64,000 nucleotides of DNA from Eutrigla gurnardus (Eukaryota > Chordata > Actinopteri > Perciformes > Triglidae). Shown here piece after piece: positions 20,521 to 33,438 of this stretch (position 1 is its first letter; the number at the start of each line of letters is the position of its first letter). A program made the translations under genes and the position numbers. Location: positions 8,648,048 through 8,712,047 of the forward strand of contig OY741267.1 in assembly GCA_963514095.1 (NCBI GenBank), given 5' to 3'. The notes beneath the pieces were generated by a model that searched no databases, was not told the DNA's origin, and worked only from the letters and a program-made list of their open reading frames with translations.

Positions 20521-20689
20521 CACTGACGATGACAGAGCAGCATGGCTTGTTATCAAACAAAGGATAAAACCTGTGATTTACACCACTACTGATGGCAGAA
20601 CTATCGTGGAAGATTAACTGTTAAGCTTCCTTGCTGTCAAACTGATCCAAAGTGATTTACAGCCATCAGGATAATGTCATCCTGGGGCA

Positions 20690-21267
20690 CAGTCTTCAGA
20701 GTGGATTGAAAGCTCCAAGCAGGTCCTGTTTGAGCTGTGTCCTGGCACGAGGCAGCGTTGTGTAGCTCACAAAGGACGGCAGAAAGATGCCAACAATGTT
20801 AAGAGTTGTCTGAAAATACTGAATGAGGTTGGTGAGAATGCTCCTCGCTTTATGTCCTATCACTTGGATGATTTACCACCAGTGACTTTCAAAAGCCTTG
20901 ATGTCTCTCGCCTGGTTAGTAAGATTGAAGGTTTAAGTGCAGAGATAGCCTCCATGAAAAATGCTGAGTGAGCAGTCGACTGCATGAGAACCTTCGTGGA
21001 ATAACCACCGACATTAACCAACGCCTGAGTGTGATTGAGCAACCCAGTGCCAGCAAGGGGAATGCAGCCACAACCATGGCCAGTGAGGGGGCCCAGCACC
21101 ATGGTCCAAGTCACAGGGAGCCTGCACCTAGGCCCTCTGCGTTGTCCGTCACTGAGGACACAGCTGGCGGGGGGAGTGATGTGACGATGTCCCCTGCATG
21201 GAGTCATGCACTAAAGCATGGCAAGCACAAGCAAGGTCCTGGAAAACGGTCTACTGCTGCAGTACAG
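20690..21267 (+). pseudogene. Retroelement ORF1-like remnant
   Basis: A frame reading LFELCPGTRQRCV, then DANNVKSCLKILNEVG, then DLPPVTFKSLDVSRL and a coiled-coil-like IEGLSAEIASMKN runs to a stop near 20,970; an adjacent frame from 20968 continues with a basic, Ser/Ala-rich tail. This pattern is familiar from ORF1-like proteins of animal retroelements, but I cannot name the clade. It ends at the border of the next repeat array. No endonuclease or reverse transcriptase is present. Confidence 0.45.
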
Positions 21268-21463
21268 AACAAGACTAGAAAATTCCCCCGCCGGGAAATT
21301 TTGAAAGGGCCACGGGGGCTACTGCCGGAGTGTATATACATTACGATGAGATTCTTCGAGATTTCAAACGAGACGGAGTTGTTTTAGAGGCAAATACAGA
21401 GACTGCTTGCTGACTGAGCTGTCAGAGTAGTCCGTTTTGAGTATTGTGATGTACTTCAAAAAC

Positions 21464-22800
21464 TGTCCACCAATCAGAGCACACCACTCGTGTCTCCATT
21501 TTAAAGTTTAAATGGAGTTTCTAGGTGAAAGTATGGCTGAGCTGAAGTCGTTTGACTAAAAAACTACACTTCCCATTACTAAATGTACTTTTTAGTACAT
21601 TCCTGTCCACCAATCAGAGCCCACGATTCGTGTCTCCATTTTAAAGTTTAAATGGAGTTTCTAGGTGAAAGTATGACTGAGCAGAAGACGTTTGACTAAA
21701 AAAACTACATTTTCCACTGACTGCTCCTTCCTGTCCACCAATCAGAGCCCACCACTCGTATCTCCATTTTAAAGTTTAAATGGAGTTTCTAGGTGAACGT
21801 ATGGCTGAGCTGAAGACGTTTGACTAAAAAAACTACATTTCCCACTACTAAATGTAGTTTTTAGTACATTCCTGTCCACCAATCAGAGCCCACCACTCGT
21901 ATCTCCATTTTAAAGTTTAAATGGAGTTTCTAGGTGAAAGTATGGCTGAGCTGAAGACGTTTGACTAAAAAAACTACATTTCCCACTACTAAATGTAGTT
22001 TTTAGTACATTCCTGTCCACCAATCAGAGCACACCACTCGTGTCTCCATTTTAAAGTTTAAATGGAGTTTCTAGGTGAAAGTATGGCTGAGCTGAAGATG
22101 TTTGACTAAAAAAACTACATTTCCCACTCCAAAATGTAGTTTTTAGTACATTCCTGTCCACCAATCAGAGCACACCACTCGTGTCTCCATTTTAAAGTTT
22201 AAATGGAGTTTCTAGGTGAAAGTATGACTGAGCTGAAGACGTTTGACTAAAAAAACTACATTTCCCATCGACTGCTCCTTCCTGTCCACCAATCAGAGCA
22301 CACCACTCGTGTCTCCATTTTAAAGTTTAAATGGAGTTTCTATGTGAAAGTATGGCTGAGCTGAAGATGTTTGACTAAAAAAAACTACATTTCCCACTGA
22401 CTGCTCATTCCTGTCCACCTATCAGAGCCCACCACTCGTGTCTCCATTTTAAAGTTTAAATGGAGTTTCTAGGTGAAAGTGTGACTGAGTAGAAGACGTT
22501 TGACTAAAAAAACTACATTTCCCACTGACTGCTCCTTCCTGTCCACCAATCAGAGCACACCACTCGTGTCTCCATTTTAAAGTTTAAATGGAGTTTCTAG
22601 GTGAAAGTATGGCTGAGCTGAAGACGTTTGACTAAAAAAACTACATTTCCCATTACTAAATGTAGTTTTTAGTACATTCCTGTCCACCAATCAGAGCACA
22701 CCACTCGTGTCTCCATTTTAAATTTTAAATGGAGTTTCTAGGTGAAAGTATGGCTGAGCTGAAGACGTTTGACAAAAAAACTACAAATCCCACTGGCTGC
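21464..22800. repeat. Tandem run of about ten 126-142 bp units
   Basis: The anchor ctgtccaccaatcagagc occurs near 21464, 21602, 21730, 21871, 22013, 22155, 22285, 22411, 22540 and 22679. Spacing falls into two classes, about 126-130 and 138-142, set by whether the unit holds gactgctcctt or the longer ctaaatgtagtttttagtac segment. Confidence 0.92.
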
Positions 22801-23331
22801 TCCTGTCCACTGCTCCTGTCCGCCAATCAGAGCACACCTGCTGTCACTTCTCAAGATCAAAGCCACAGAGTGCCGTCACCATAGCAACGGCCCTCTACTC
22901 ACGTGTGTAACTGCTTTCAAGCCTGTCTCTATCGCTCCATTTCGGCTTTGGGGGCGCTCCGAACAAAAGCTTGCCACGCTCACATCGAAACTCCTATCGC
23001 CAAGATTTTCGCACCGTTAGCGCCACAAGACTCTGGTGAAGACAGTGATGACTTTTATTTTTTCCTAGTGTCAGAAATGTGGACGCTAGGGCGAGTTAGA
23101 AATGCTGTTCATTTCAGGTTTCTTTGAAAATCTGCTTGTCAATTAACATTGGAGCGGATGAGGAGAAAAAGAGACTTGGCCGTGCTTAGAGGTTGCTAGT
23201 TCAAATTCTGTAAATCTCACAGAGTTTTTGAGCACATTGTGAGAGACAGGACAAGTTTGTCTACAAAATTGGAAAATATCACGTCTGTAGAGTGAAGATT
23301 GTGGCCGGGAGGAGTTTGGAAAGGAAAAAAA

Positions 23332-26261
23332 TCTGAGAAGCCCTCACACTCTAAGCGATGATGTCATCCACTCTAGCCCAGAAGGTTCCGCGCAATACAC
23401 ACCCATTATAAACTCATGATTTCTCCCAAAACGATCATGGTCGTTGAACAGTGATTGGTCAAAAACTATATGAGCTATTGAAACGTGGATTGACACACCA
23501 GGACAGAAGACTTGTGTCTACGTTTTAAAGTTCAAATGGAGTTTCTAGGTGAAAGTATGCCTGAGTAGCAGGCGTTTGAAAAGCTACGATTTCTGCTTTT
23601 TTTTTTTCGTTCGTCCCATTCAAGTCAATGGGAAAACTTGTTGGTTTTTCGCGACTTACGTCGCGAAAAATTCGTGTTCGGCTAAGAAAAGTAATGGCAC
23701 GCCGATCCTGATCGAACCGCACGTTTTGATATATAATTTGTCCTACAACTCTTATAGCTGTAGAAGTTTTAGGCACTCGAAATTCCGTAGGAAAAATAAT
23801 AAAAACTAGAAAATTCCCCCGCCGGGAAATTTTGAGAGGGAGGCAGTGGGCCGCCGCCCGCGGGTGTGTCTGTAAAAGCTTAAAGTTTAAACGGAGTTTC
23901 TAGGTGAAAGTATGCCCGAGCAGACGACGTTTGACTCAAAAAACTACATATCCCACTTCTAAATGTAGTTTTTAGTACATTCCTGTCCACCAATCAGAGC
24001 ACACCACTCGTGTCTCCATTTTAAAGTTTAAATGGAGTTTCTGGGTGAAAGTATGGACGAGCAGACGACGTTTGACTCAAAAAACTACATATCCCACTAC
24101 TAAATGTAGTTCTTAGTACATTCCTGTCCACCAATCAGAGCACACCACTCGTGTCTCCATTTTAAAGTTTAAATGGAGTTTCTAGGTGAAAGTATGGACG
24201 AGAAGGAGACGTTTGACTAAAAAAACTACATATCCCACTATAAATGTAGTTTTTAGTACATTCTTGTCCACCAATCAGAGCACACCTGCTGTCAGTTATG
24301 AAGATCAGTGCCCCACAGTGCTGTCACCATGGCAACGGCCCCTTGCTGCATGTGTATGACTGCTTTGGAGCGTCTCTCTGCTTCTCTCTATCGCTCCATT
24401 CCCCCTCTGCGTTGGGTCCGAACAAAAGCTTGCCACGCTCACACCGAAACTCCTATCTCCAAAATTTTCGCACCGTTAGCGCCACGAGACTCGGCTGAAG
24501 ACAGATGACTGATGACTTTTATTTTTTCCTAGTGTCAGAAATGTGGACGCTAGGGCGAGTTAGAAAATGCTGTTCATATCAGGTTTCTTTGAAAATCTGC
24601 TTCTCAATTAACATTAGAGCGGATGAGGAAAAAAAGAGACTTGGCCGCGCTTAGAGGTTGCTAGTTCAAATTCTGTAAAACTCACAGAGATTTTGAGCAC
24701 ATTGTGAGAGACAGGACAAGTTTGTCTACAAAATTGGAAAATATCACGTCTGTAGAGTGAAGATCGTGGCCGGGAGGAGTTTGGAAAGGAAAAAACTCTG
24801 AGAAGCCCTCACACTCTAAGCGATGATGTCATCCACTCTAGCCCAGAAGGTTCCGCGCAATACACACCCATTATAAACTCATGATTTCTCCCAAAACGAT
24901 CATGGTCGTTGAACAGTGATTGGTCAAAAACTATATGAGCTATTGAAACGTGGATTGACACACCAGGACAGAAGACTTGTGTCTACGTTTTAAAGTTCAA
25001 ATGGAGTTTCTAGGTGAAAGTATGCCTGAGTAGCAGGCGTTTGAAAAGCTACGATTTCTGCTTTTTTTTTTTCGTTCGTCCCATTCAAGTCAATGGGAAA
25101 ACTTGTTGGTTTTTCGCGACTTACGTCGCGAAAAATTCGTGTTCGGCTAAGAAAAGTAATGGCACGCCGATCCTGATCGAACCGCACGTTTTGATATATA
25201 ATTTGTCCTACAACTCTTATAGCTGTAGAAGTTTTAGGCACTCGAAATTCCGTAGGAAAAATAATAAAAACTAGAAAATTCCCCCGCCGGGAAATTTTGA
25301 GAGGGAGGCAGTGGGCCGCCGCCCGCGGGTGTGTCTGTAAAAGCTTAAAGTTTAAACGGAGTTTCTAGGTGAAAGTATGCCCGAGCAGACGACGTTTGAC
25401 TCAAAAAACTACATATCCCACTTCTAAATGTAGTTTTTAGTACATTCCTGTCCACCAATCAGAGCACACCACTCGTGTCTCCATTTTAAAGTTTAAATGG
25501 AGTTTCTGGGTGAAAGTATGGACGAGCAGACGACGTTTGACTCAAAAAACTACATATCCCACTACTAAATGTAGTTCTTAGTACATTCCTGTCCACCAAT
25601 CAGAGCACACCACTCGTGTCTCCATTTTAAAGTTTAAATGGAGTTTCTAGGTGAAAGTATGGACGAGAAGGAGACGTTTGACTAAAAAAACTACATATCC
25701 CACTATAAATGTAGTTTTTAGTACATTCTTGTCCACCAATCAGAGCACACCTGCTGTCAGTTATGAAGATCAGTGCCCCACAGTGCTGTCACCATGGCAA
25801 CGGCCCCTTGCTGCATGTGTATGACTGCTTTGGAGCGTCTCTCTGCTTCTCTCTATCGCTCCATTCCCCCTCTGCGTTGGGTCCGAACAAAAGCTTGCCA
25901 CGCTCACACCGAAACTCCTATCTCCAAAATTTTCGCACCGTTAGCGCCACGAGACTCGGCTGAAGACAGATGACTGATGACTTTTATTTTTTCCTAGTGT
26001 CAGAAATGTGGACGCTAGGGCGAGTTAGAAAATGCTGTTCATATCAGGTTTCTTTGAAAATCTGCTTCTCAATTAACATTAGAGCGGATGAGGAAAAAAA
26101 GAGACTTGGCCGCGCTTAGAGGTTGCTAGTTCAAATTCTGTAAAACTCACAGAGATTTTGAGCACATTGTGAGAGACAGGACAAGTTTGTCTACAAAATT
26201 GGAAAATATCACGTCTGTAGAGTGAAGATCGTGGCCGGGAGGAGTTTGGAAAGGAAAAAAC
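23332..26261. repeat. Two 1,465-bp tandem copies, near-identical
   Basis: Sequence 23332-24796 recurs at 24797-26261 with every stretch I compared identical, including the embedded small frames. Sequence just outside (23331 and before) differs from the matching internal positions, marking the copy edges. Confidence 0.88.
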
Positions 26262-29200
26262 TCTGAGAAGCCCTCACACTCTAACTGATGATGTCACGCA
26301 CTCTAGCCCAGAAGGTTCCGCGCAATACACACCCATTATAATCTCATGATTTCTCCCAAAACGATCATGGTCATTGAACAGTGATTGATCAAAAACTATA
26401 TGAGCTATTGAAACGCGGAATGGCACACCAGCACACAAGACTTGTGTCTACGTTTTAGAGTTTAAATGGAGTTTCTAGGTGAAAGTATGACTGAGCAGCA
26501 GGCGTTTGAAAAGCTCCATTTTCTGTTTTGTTTTTTTCGCTCGTCCCATTCATTTCAATGGGGAAATTTCGGTGGTTTTTCGCGACTTGCGTCGCAAAAA
26601 ATTCGTGTTCGGCTAAGAAAAGCAATAGCACGCCGATCCCGATCGAACCACACGTTTTGATATATCACTTGTCCTACAACTCTTATCGCTGTAGAAGTTT
26701 TAGGCACTCGAAATTCGGAGGAAAAATAATAAAAACTAGGAAAAAATCCTATGAATAGCAATAGTGCTCGGGGCTTCGCCGTTAGCGCCATATATATATA
26801 AACATACACACACACACACCAGAATGTGAAGCCTCTACAAACAGAGATGCACAGATACCACTTTTTATCAGTGAGTGCAAATAGTTAAAGGTCATATTGA
26901 TAACAATTTAATTTAAATGAATAATTAAAAAAAAACTAGAAAATTCCCCCGCCGGGAAATTTTGAAAGGGCCACGGGGGCTACTGCCGGAGTGTATATAC
27001 ATTACGATGAGATTCTTCGAGATTTCAAACGAGACGGAGTTGTTTTAGAGGCAAATACAGAGACTGCTTGCTGACTGAGCTGTCAGAGTAGTCCGTTTTG
27101 AGTATTGTGATGTACTTCAAAAACTGTCCACCAATCAGAGCACACCACTCGTGTCTCCATTTTAAAGTTTAAATGGAGTTTCTAGGTGAAAGTATGCCCG
27201 AGCAGAAGACGTTTGACTAAAAAAACTACATTTCCCACTACTAAATGTAGTTTTTAGTACATTCCTGTCCACCAATAAGAGCACACCACTCGTGTCTCCA
27301 TTTTCAAGTTTAAATGGAGTTTCTAGGTGAAAGTATGCCCGAGCTGAAGGCGTTTGACTAAAAAAACTACATTTCCCACTACTAAATGTAGTTTTTAAGT
27401 ACATTCCTGTCCACCAATCAGAGCACACCACTTGTGTCTCCATTTTAAAGTTTAAATGGAGTTTCTAGGTGAAAGTATGACTGAGCAGCAGGCGTTTGAA
27501 AAGCTACCTTTTCTGCTTTTTTTTTTTTCACTTGTCCCATTCATTTCAATGGAGAAATTTCGGTGTAGTACATTCCTGTCCACCAATCAGAGCACACCAC
27601 TCGTGTCTCCATTTTAAAGTTTAAATGGAGTTTCTAGGTGAAAGTATGGACGAGAAGAAGACGTTTGACTAAAAAAACTACATATCCCACTACTAAATGT
27701 AGTTTTTAGTACATTCCTGTCCACCAATCAGAGCACACCACTCGTGTCTCCATTTTAAAGTTTAAATGGAGTTTCTGGGTGAAATTATGGACGAGAAGAA
27801 GACGTTTGACTAAAAAAACTACATATCCCACTACTAAATGTAGTTTTTAGTACATTCTTGTCCACCAATCAGAGCACACCTGCTGTCAGTTATGAAGATC
27901 AGTGCCCCACAGTGCTGTCACCATGGCAACGGCCCTTGCTGCATGTGTATGACTGCTTTGGAGCCTCTGTCTGCGTCTTTCTATCGCTCCATTCCCCTTC
28001 TGCGTTGGGTCCGAACAAAAGCTTGCCACGCTCACACCGAAACTCCTATCGCCAAAATGTTCGCACCGTTAGCGCCACAAGACTCGGCTGAAGACACTGA
28101 TGACTTTTATTTTTTCCTAGTGTCAGAAATGTGGACGCTAGGGCGAGTTAGAAATGGAGCTGCTTTCAGGTTTCTTTTGAAAATCTGCTTCTAAATTAAC
28201 CTTGGAGCGGATGAGGAGATAAAGAGACTTGGCCGCGCTTAGAGGTTGCTAGTTCAAATTCTGTAAAACTCACAGAGATTTTGAGCACATTGTGAGAGAC
28301 AGGACAAGTTTGTCTACAAAATTGGAAAATATCACGTCTGTAGAGTGAAGATTGTGGCCGGGAGGAGTTTGGAAAGGAAAAACATCTGAGAAGCCCTCAC
28401 ACTCTAACTGATGATGTCACGCACTCTAGCCCAGAAGGTTCCGCGCAATACACACCCATTATAATCTCATGATTTCTCCCAAAACGATCATGGTCATTGA
28501 ACAGTGATTGATCAAAAACTATATGAGCTATTGATACGCGGATTGACACACCAGGACACAAGACTTGTGTCTACGTTTTAGAGTTTAAGACGTTTGACTA
28601 AAAAAACTACATATCCCACTACTAAATGTAGTTTTTAGTACATTCCTGTCCACCAATCAGAGCACACCACTCGTGTCTCCATTTTAAAGTTTAAATGGAG
28701 TTTCTAGGTGAAAGTATGCCCGAGCAGAAGAGGTTTGACTAAAAAAACTACATATCCCACTACTAAATGTAGTTTTTAGTACATTGTTGTCCACCAATCA
28801 GAGCACACCTGCTGTCAGTTATGAAGATCAGTGCCCCACAGTGCTGTCACCATGGCAACGGCCCTTGCTGCGTGTGTATGACTGCTTTGGAGCGTCTCTC
28901 TGCTTCTCTCTATCGCTCAATTCCCCCTCTGCGTTGGGTCCGAACAAAAGCTTGCCACGCTCACACCGAAACTCCTATCTCCAAAATTTTCGCACCGTTA
29001 GCGCCATGAGACTCGGCTGAAGACACTGATGACTTTTATTTTTTCCTAGTGTCAGAAATCTGGACGCTAGGGCGAGTTAGAAAATGCTGTTCATATCAGG
29101 TTTCTTTGAAAATCTGCTTCTCAATTAACATTAGAGCGGATGAGGAAAAAAAGAGACTTGGCCGCGCTTAGAGGTTGCTAGTTCAAATTCTGTAAAACTC

Positions 29201-29830
29201 ACAGAGATTTTGAGCACATTGTGAGAGACAGGACAAGTTTGTCTACAAAATTGGAAAATATCACGTCTGTAGAGTGAAGATCGTGGCCGGGAGGAGTTTG
29301 GAAAGGAAAAAACTCTGAGAAGCCCTCACACTCTAACTGATGATGTCACGCACTCTAGCCCAGAAGGTTCCGCGCAATACACACCCATTATAATCTCATG
29401 ATTTCTCCCAAAACGATCATGGTCATTGAACAGTGATTGATCAAAAACTATATGAGCTATTGAAACGCGGATTGGCACACCAGCACACAAGACTTGTGTC
29501 TACGTTTTAGAGTTTAAATGGAGTTTCTAGGTGAAAGTATGACTGAGCAGCAGGCGTTTGAAAAGCTCCATTTTCTGTTTTGTTTTTTTCGCTCGTCCCA
29601 TTCATTTCAATGGGGAAATTTCGGTGGTTTTTCGCGACTTACGTCGCGAAAAATTCGTGTTCGGCTAAGAAAAGCAATAGCACGCCGATCCCGATCGAAC
29701 CACACGTTTTGATATATCACTTTGTCCTACAACTCTTATCGCTGTAGAAGTTTTAGGCACTCGAAATTCGGAGGAAAAATAATAAAAACTAGGAAAAAAT
29801 CCTATGAATAGCAATAGTGCTCGGGGCTTT

Positions 29831-30441
29831 GCCCGCACTGGTCCCTGCGGCTTCTAGCAAGGCTTGTGAGCCAATAGAATAACCACGTTGGTATCACGTG
29901 GTATCTCTGTAGTCAGGGGTCAAGAGTCTTTGGGGTTGCCAGTTAGTGTGGAAAAAAGGTGAAAATGGCTGCGTTTGACGGTAAGCGGGCAGCATTTCGG
30001 TACCAGTCCCAAGTGTTACGTGACAAAAGGAGGAGCGAGACCAGAGTGAACGTTGGTTCAACGTTTGAATGAATGAATTCAAACCAATAAAGATTCTTCG
30101 CTTGACGTGACTGAGTCTGTCCGAGTGTCACTCCACTCGACCATGAAACGCAGGTTGTGCAACAAACTGGCAACCCATTGAGGGGGCATGCTCTTCTAGC
30201 AACAGCTGTGTTGTGAGGTGAATGCAATGGAAGGGGGGAGTGAGTGCGACATCTAGTGGCTGAATGTTGTCAATGTTACCAATAGCACCTTTAAATGTCA
30301 GGACTTGCCGATACAGAGTACTGATATTTAATAATACCACTACAGTTCTAACAATTAAGTTTGAACACATTCATTCTGTTTTCCTGATACAAAAAAAAAA
30401 GAGAGAACTCAATAAAAAGGCGGTGTCAAGGGAGAACGTCG
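29831..30441. other. No gene seen between the repeat array and smg7
   Basis: No coding signal. It ends the repeat array (gctcggggctttgcccgc) and runs into the probable 3' end of smg7. Confidence 0.4.
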
Positions 30442-33438
30442 TTTATTTAAAGGCTGATTCCACCAGTTCTGGACGTCTAGTGACAGAAACACAAACAGCC
30501 TCAGAAGTCAAAGCTCAGGTCTGAATAATGTTTCCTGTCAGAAACATGACAGCAAACCCGCCGTCCGAGCTCCACCCAGCGAGGACCCGCCGTCCTGAAG
30601 CCTCCTTAACATTTGACAGAGTGGAATGTCCATTTAGTTCTTACTCCAAAAAACAAAAGCCAGAACCAGAATCGGATCCACGTGGTGAGCTTCAAACATG
30701 AAAACAAACTCTCCTCGACGCTTCTGGCCAAATCCGTCCTCACATTCATTAATATTTTATCTTTATTATTATTTTCCAAATACATTTTGTAAATGCAACA
30801 TGAAAAGCACAATCACACGGAAAATAGACACGTCTCTTTGAAGTCTGCTTTAATAAAACACCCTCGACTGGAAAATAAAAACTGGCTGTTATTTTTTTAT
30901 TCCCTTGGAACTGAACCGTGATGTTTTTAAGGTAGAAAAACAACTTTCTGCTGGTTTGAACTGGACAGGAAGTTACTTACAGTGCTGCAGTCTAAAGCGG
31001 CTCATCCCGCTATGATGGAGCCTCTGAGAGTCCTGATTGGTCAGCTGTCGCCCTGACAACATGTAAATGCTCTAAAAGGGCAAAACCACAGAAATGAAAC
31101 CCCTGAACCTCGACCATGGGAACTCTTCAGGAGTTTCTAGGACACTTTTTGTTCAGTTGCTGGACTTCAAGAAACGTCTTTGTCAGATGGTCCAGGAACT
31201 ATCAGGGTTCACAAATAAATAATTACTTTTCCATCTCACAAAACCAGCTAAAAATGTGAAAATCGTTTCACTCATTTCCCAAAGAAAAACATTTGATGGA
31301 TTCTGCGTGAAAGAAACGCTGCTTTTCCTCGTCATTCGTGAAAAAAAACAGAGCTTTTAACTGCCGATAAGGCAAAACAAGCATTTTGAGGATTTTCTAA
31401 ATTATTTTAACAAAAGTTGATTCAGCTATATCAAATTTTAATCGCCAATTAATGGCTTTTAGTTACTTTTCCAAGCAAATATGATAAAAACTTCCAGCTT
31501 CTCAGATGTGAAGATCAATACTTTTCAATTCAGAATCTCTGCTGATCAGACAAATACCTGCATTTTGAAGACATCTTGGAAATTCTTCTCACGCGTTAAA
31601 AAAACCCTAATGATAACAGCAATAAATCCCCTCAAAATAAAGATGAAATGTATTGTCCTGAACACAAGGATTTTGTTATTAGAGTGAAAAGTATAAAGAT
31701 TAAAAAAATGTGATGTTTTTCTTTATCATTAGTGACAATTTACTTGATATTTGTAGATTTTAAATAATTTAACAAATCAACAAAAGTTAATTCATCAATA
31801 TTAGTCAATCGACCAAAATCATTTTTATCTTTTCAGAGCAAATATGACAAAAAAAAAACATCCAGCTTCTCAAATGTGAATCTTATCTGGTTTTCTTTTC
31901 TGTGAATGTCTGCTGATCAGACAAACATCTTGGAAATGTATTCTCACTTTTGTTTTAAAAAACAAATGATAAATCAGTGAATCAAAAGAAAAAAGTCATC
32001 CCCCTGAACAATACAAGGACTTTGTTATTTGAGTGAAAACCTAACTATTTGCTTAAGTGTCATGGTTCATCAGATGTGGTTCTCTTTAGTTCCAGGGTGA
32101 AATAAAAGCAGCGCTGCAGGGCTTCCAGACGCTCCCGTTCAGAGCTGCAGTAGTGGTTATTGAAGGAAAACGAGATGAAAAACATTCAGGCCTACCTGTC
32201 CGTCTGTGGCTAACCTTTACAGCAGTCAGTAGTAACGGGACAGTAAGCAGGCACACAAAAGCTGACTGAGCGGCTTCAAACTAGTAAAAAGGCAGAACAT
32301 GAACATAATGTAGGTTAAGTAAGCAAGCAGGGTTACATCTTTTGTTTTTTATCTTCATTTAGTAAAGAAATAACAGGAAGAGAGAGGAAGAGAACCCCGA
32401 AAATATTCAAGCAGGAAGCTCTAATAGACATTCACCTCAGAGGGCGCAAAGCTAAAACTGCTACGAACAAATCACAAAATACAGTTGTTTTGTTAATATC
32501 TGCAATCTTTTGAAGCTAATACTATCCCTAAGTTTGATGGGGTTTTTTATGTTCTTAGCCCCGTTCCCTTGTACTTCGTTTGTTCCCGTAACATTCCTGG
32601 CACCGCAGAGCCGTCCTGTCGCCGGGCCTCCAGGCTCTTCCTTTAAAAAAGGCCGGTCCAGGTGACGTCACACAAAGCAGCGTCCAGTCCTGATTCTCAC
32701 AACACGGCTAAGAGACGAGGCCCGTTTAAAGTCCAACTATGGCAATATATATTTATTTATATATTTATATAGCTGTAACCCAAACTGCTCCTTCCTTCAT
32801 CTAACCAATGAGCTACAGAGAACCTTCCACAGTAATGAAAATGAACGGAGAGACCAGAAAGTCCAGTCCATGTTGACCCCCGGTGCTTCACCTGACCTCC
32901 CCCCTGACCCGACCACCACACTGGTCCTCCCTCTCTCACCACACCCCCCACATCAGTCTGCGGCAGCGGAGACACTAAAAACGGGCGCTCCCATTGGACC
33001 AACAGACATCACAGGAGGGCGGTTTACTTTGTATTTTGTTCCAAGGAAAGAGGGAGTTCTTGGAGATGTGACGTCTGTCCTAAATCGGGGGGAGGGGCAG
33101 TGGTGGCGAAGGGTTTCGGGGGGTGGGAGTTATGTTCCTCAATGTTCAGATTTCCAGGGGTTGAAGGAAACCCGGCGGTGGCGTGGCGCGTGGCACCGCG
33201 GTTGAAGAGATCCCGCGCCCTCCAGTCCAGGAGGGGCATCGCCGCTCCTCGACAGACGAGGGGGTTGGGGGTGGTGTTTCAGCCTCGTCGGGGGGTCTCG
33301 TCGCCTCCCCAGCATCCACCTTTTCTCGCCGGTTTAATTTTCCATTTCAGTTGGAGCTCGTCTTCATCAAACTTCTGTTTTTTTTCTCCTGGTGGTCTTG
33401 TTGACGTCTGGACACAAAGCGCCGCCTCGGCCTGCCGT
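30442..33438 (-). other. Probable 3' UTR region of smg7
   Basis: AT-rich sequence without coding signal lies downstream of the smg7 stop. Minus-strand AATAAA hexamers occur at 32752-32757, 30762-30767 and 30442-30447, so the 3' UTR could be about 0.7 to 3 kb long. Which signal is used cannot be read from sequence. Confidence 0.5.

Larger units (their letters stand above)
21278..29830. repeat. Composite tandem repeat array
   Basis: Two repeat types alternate. Type A: units of about 126-142 bp containing cctgtccaccaatcagagc, cattttaaagtttaaatgg and tttgactaaaaaaactacat. Type B: longer blocks running from cagttatgaagatcagtgcc through a Cys-poor non-coding stretch to aaataataaaaactag, followed by ctagaaaattcccccgccgg. 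The block starting at 21,278 recurs at about 26,936. Small frames repeated at regular spacing (for example 23525, 24990) are copies of the repeat and have no codon-level hallmarks of genes. No transposase or helicase was found, so the family is unassigned. Confidence 0.9.

Noticed and set aside
22769..29712. Repeated frames of 60-100 codons in the array
   Set aside because: They recur only because the repeat recurs; composition and breaks show no protein-level conservation.
21278..29830. Helitron call for the repeat array
   Set aside because: ctag junctions are suggestive, but no stable hairpin just upstream, no TC start that I trust and no Rep/helicase.
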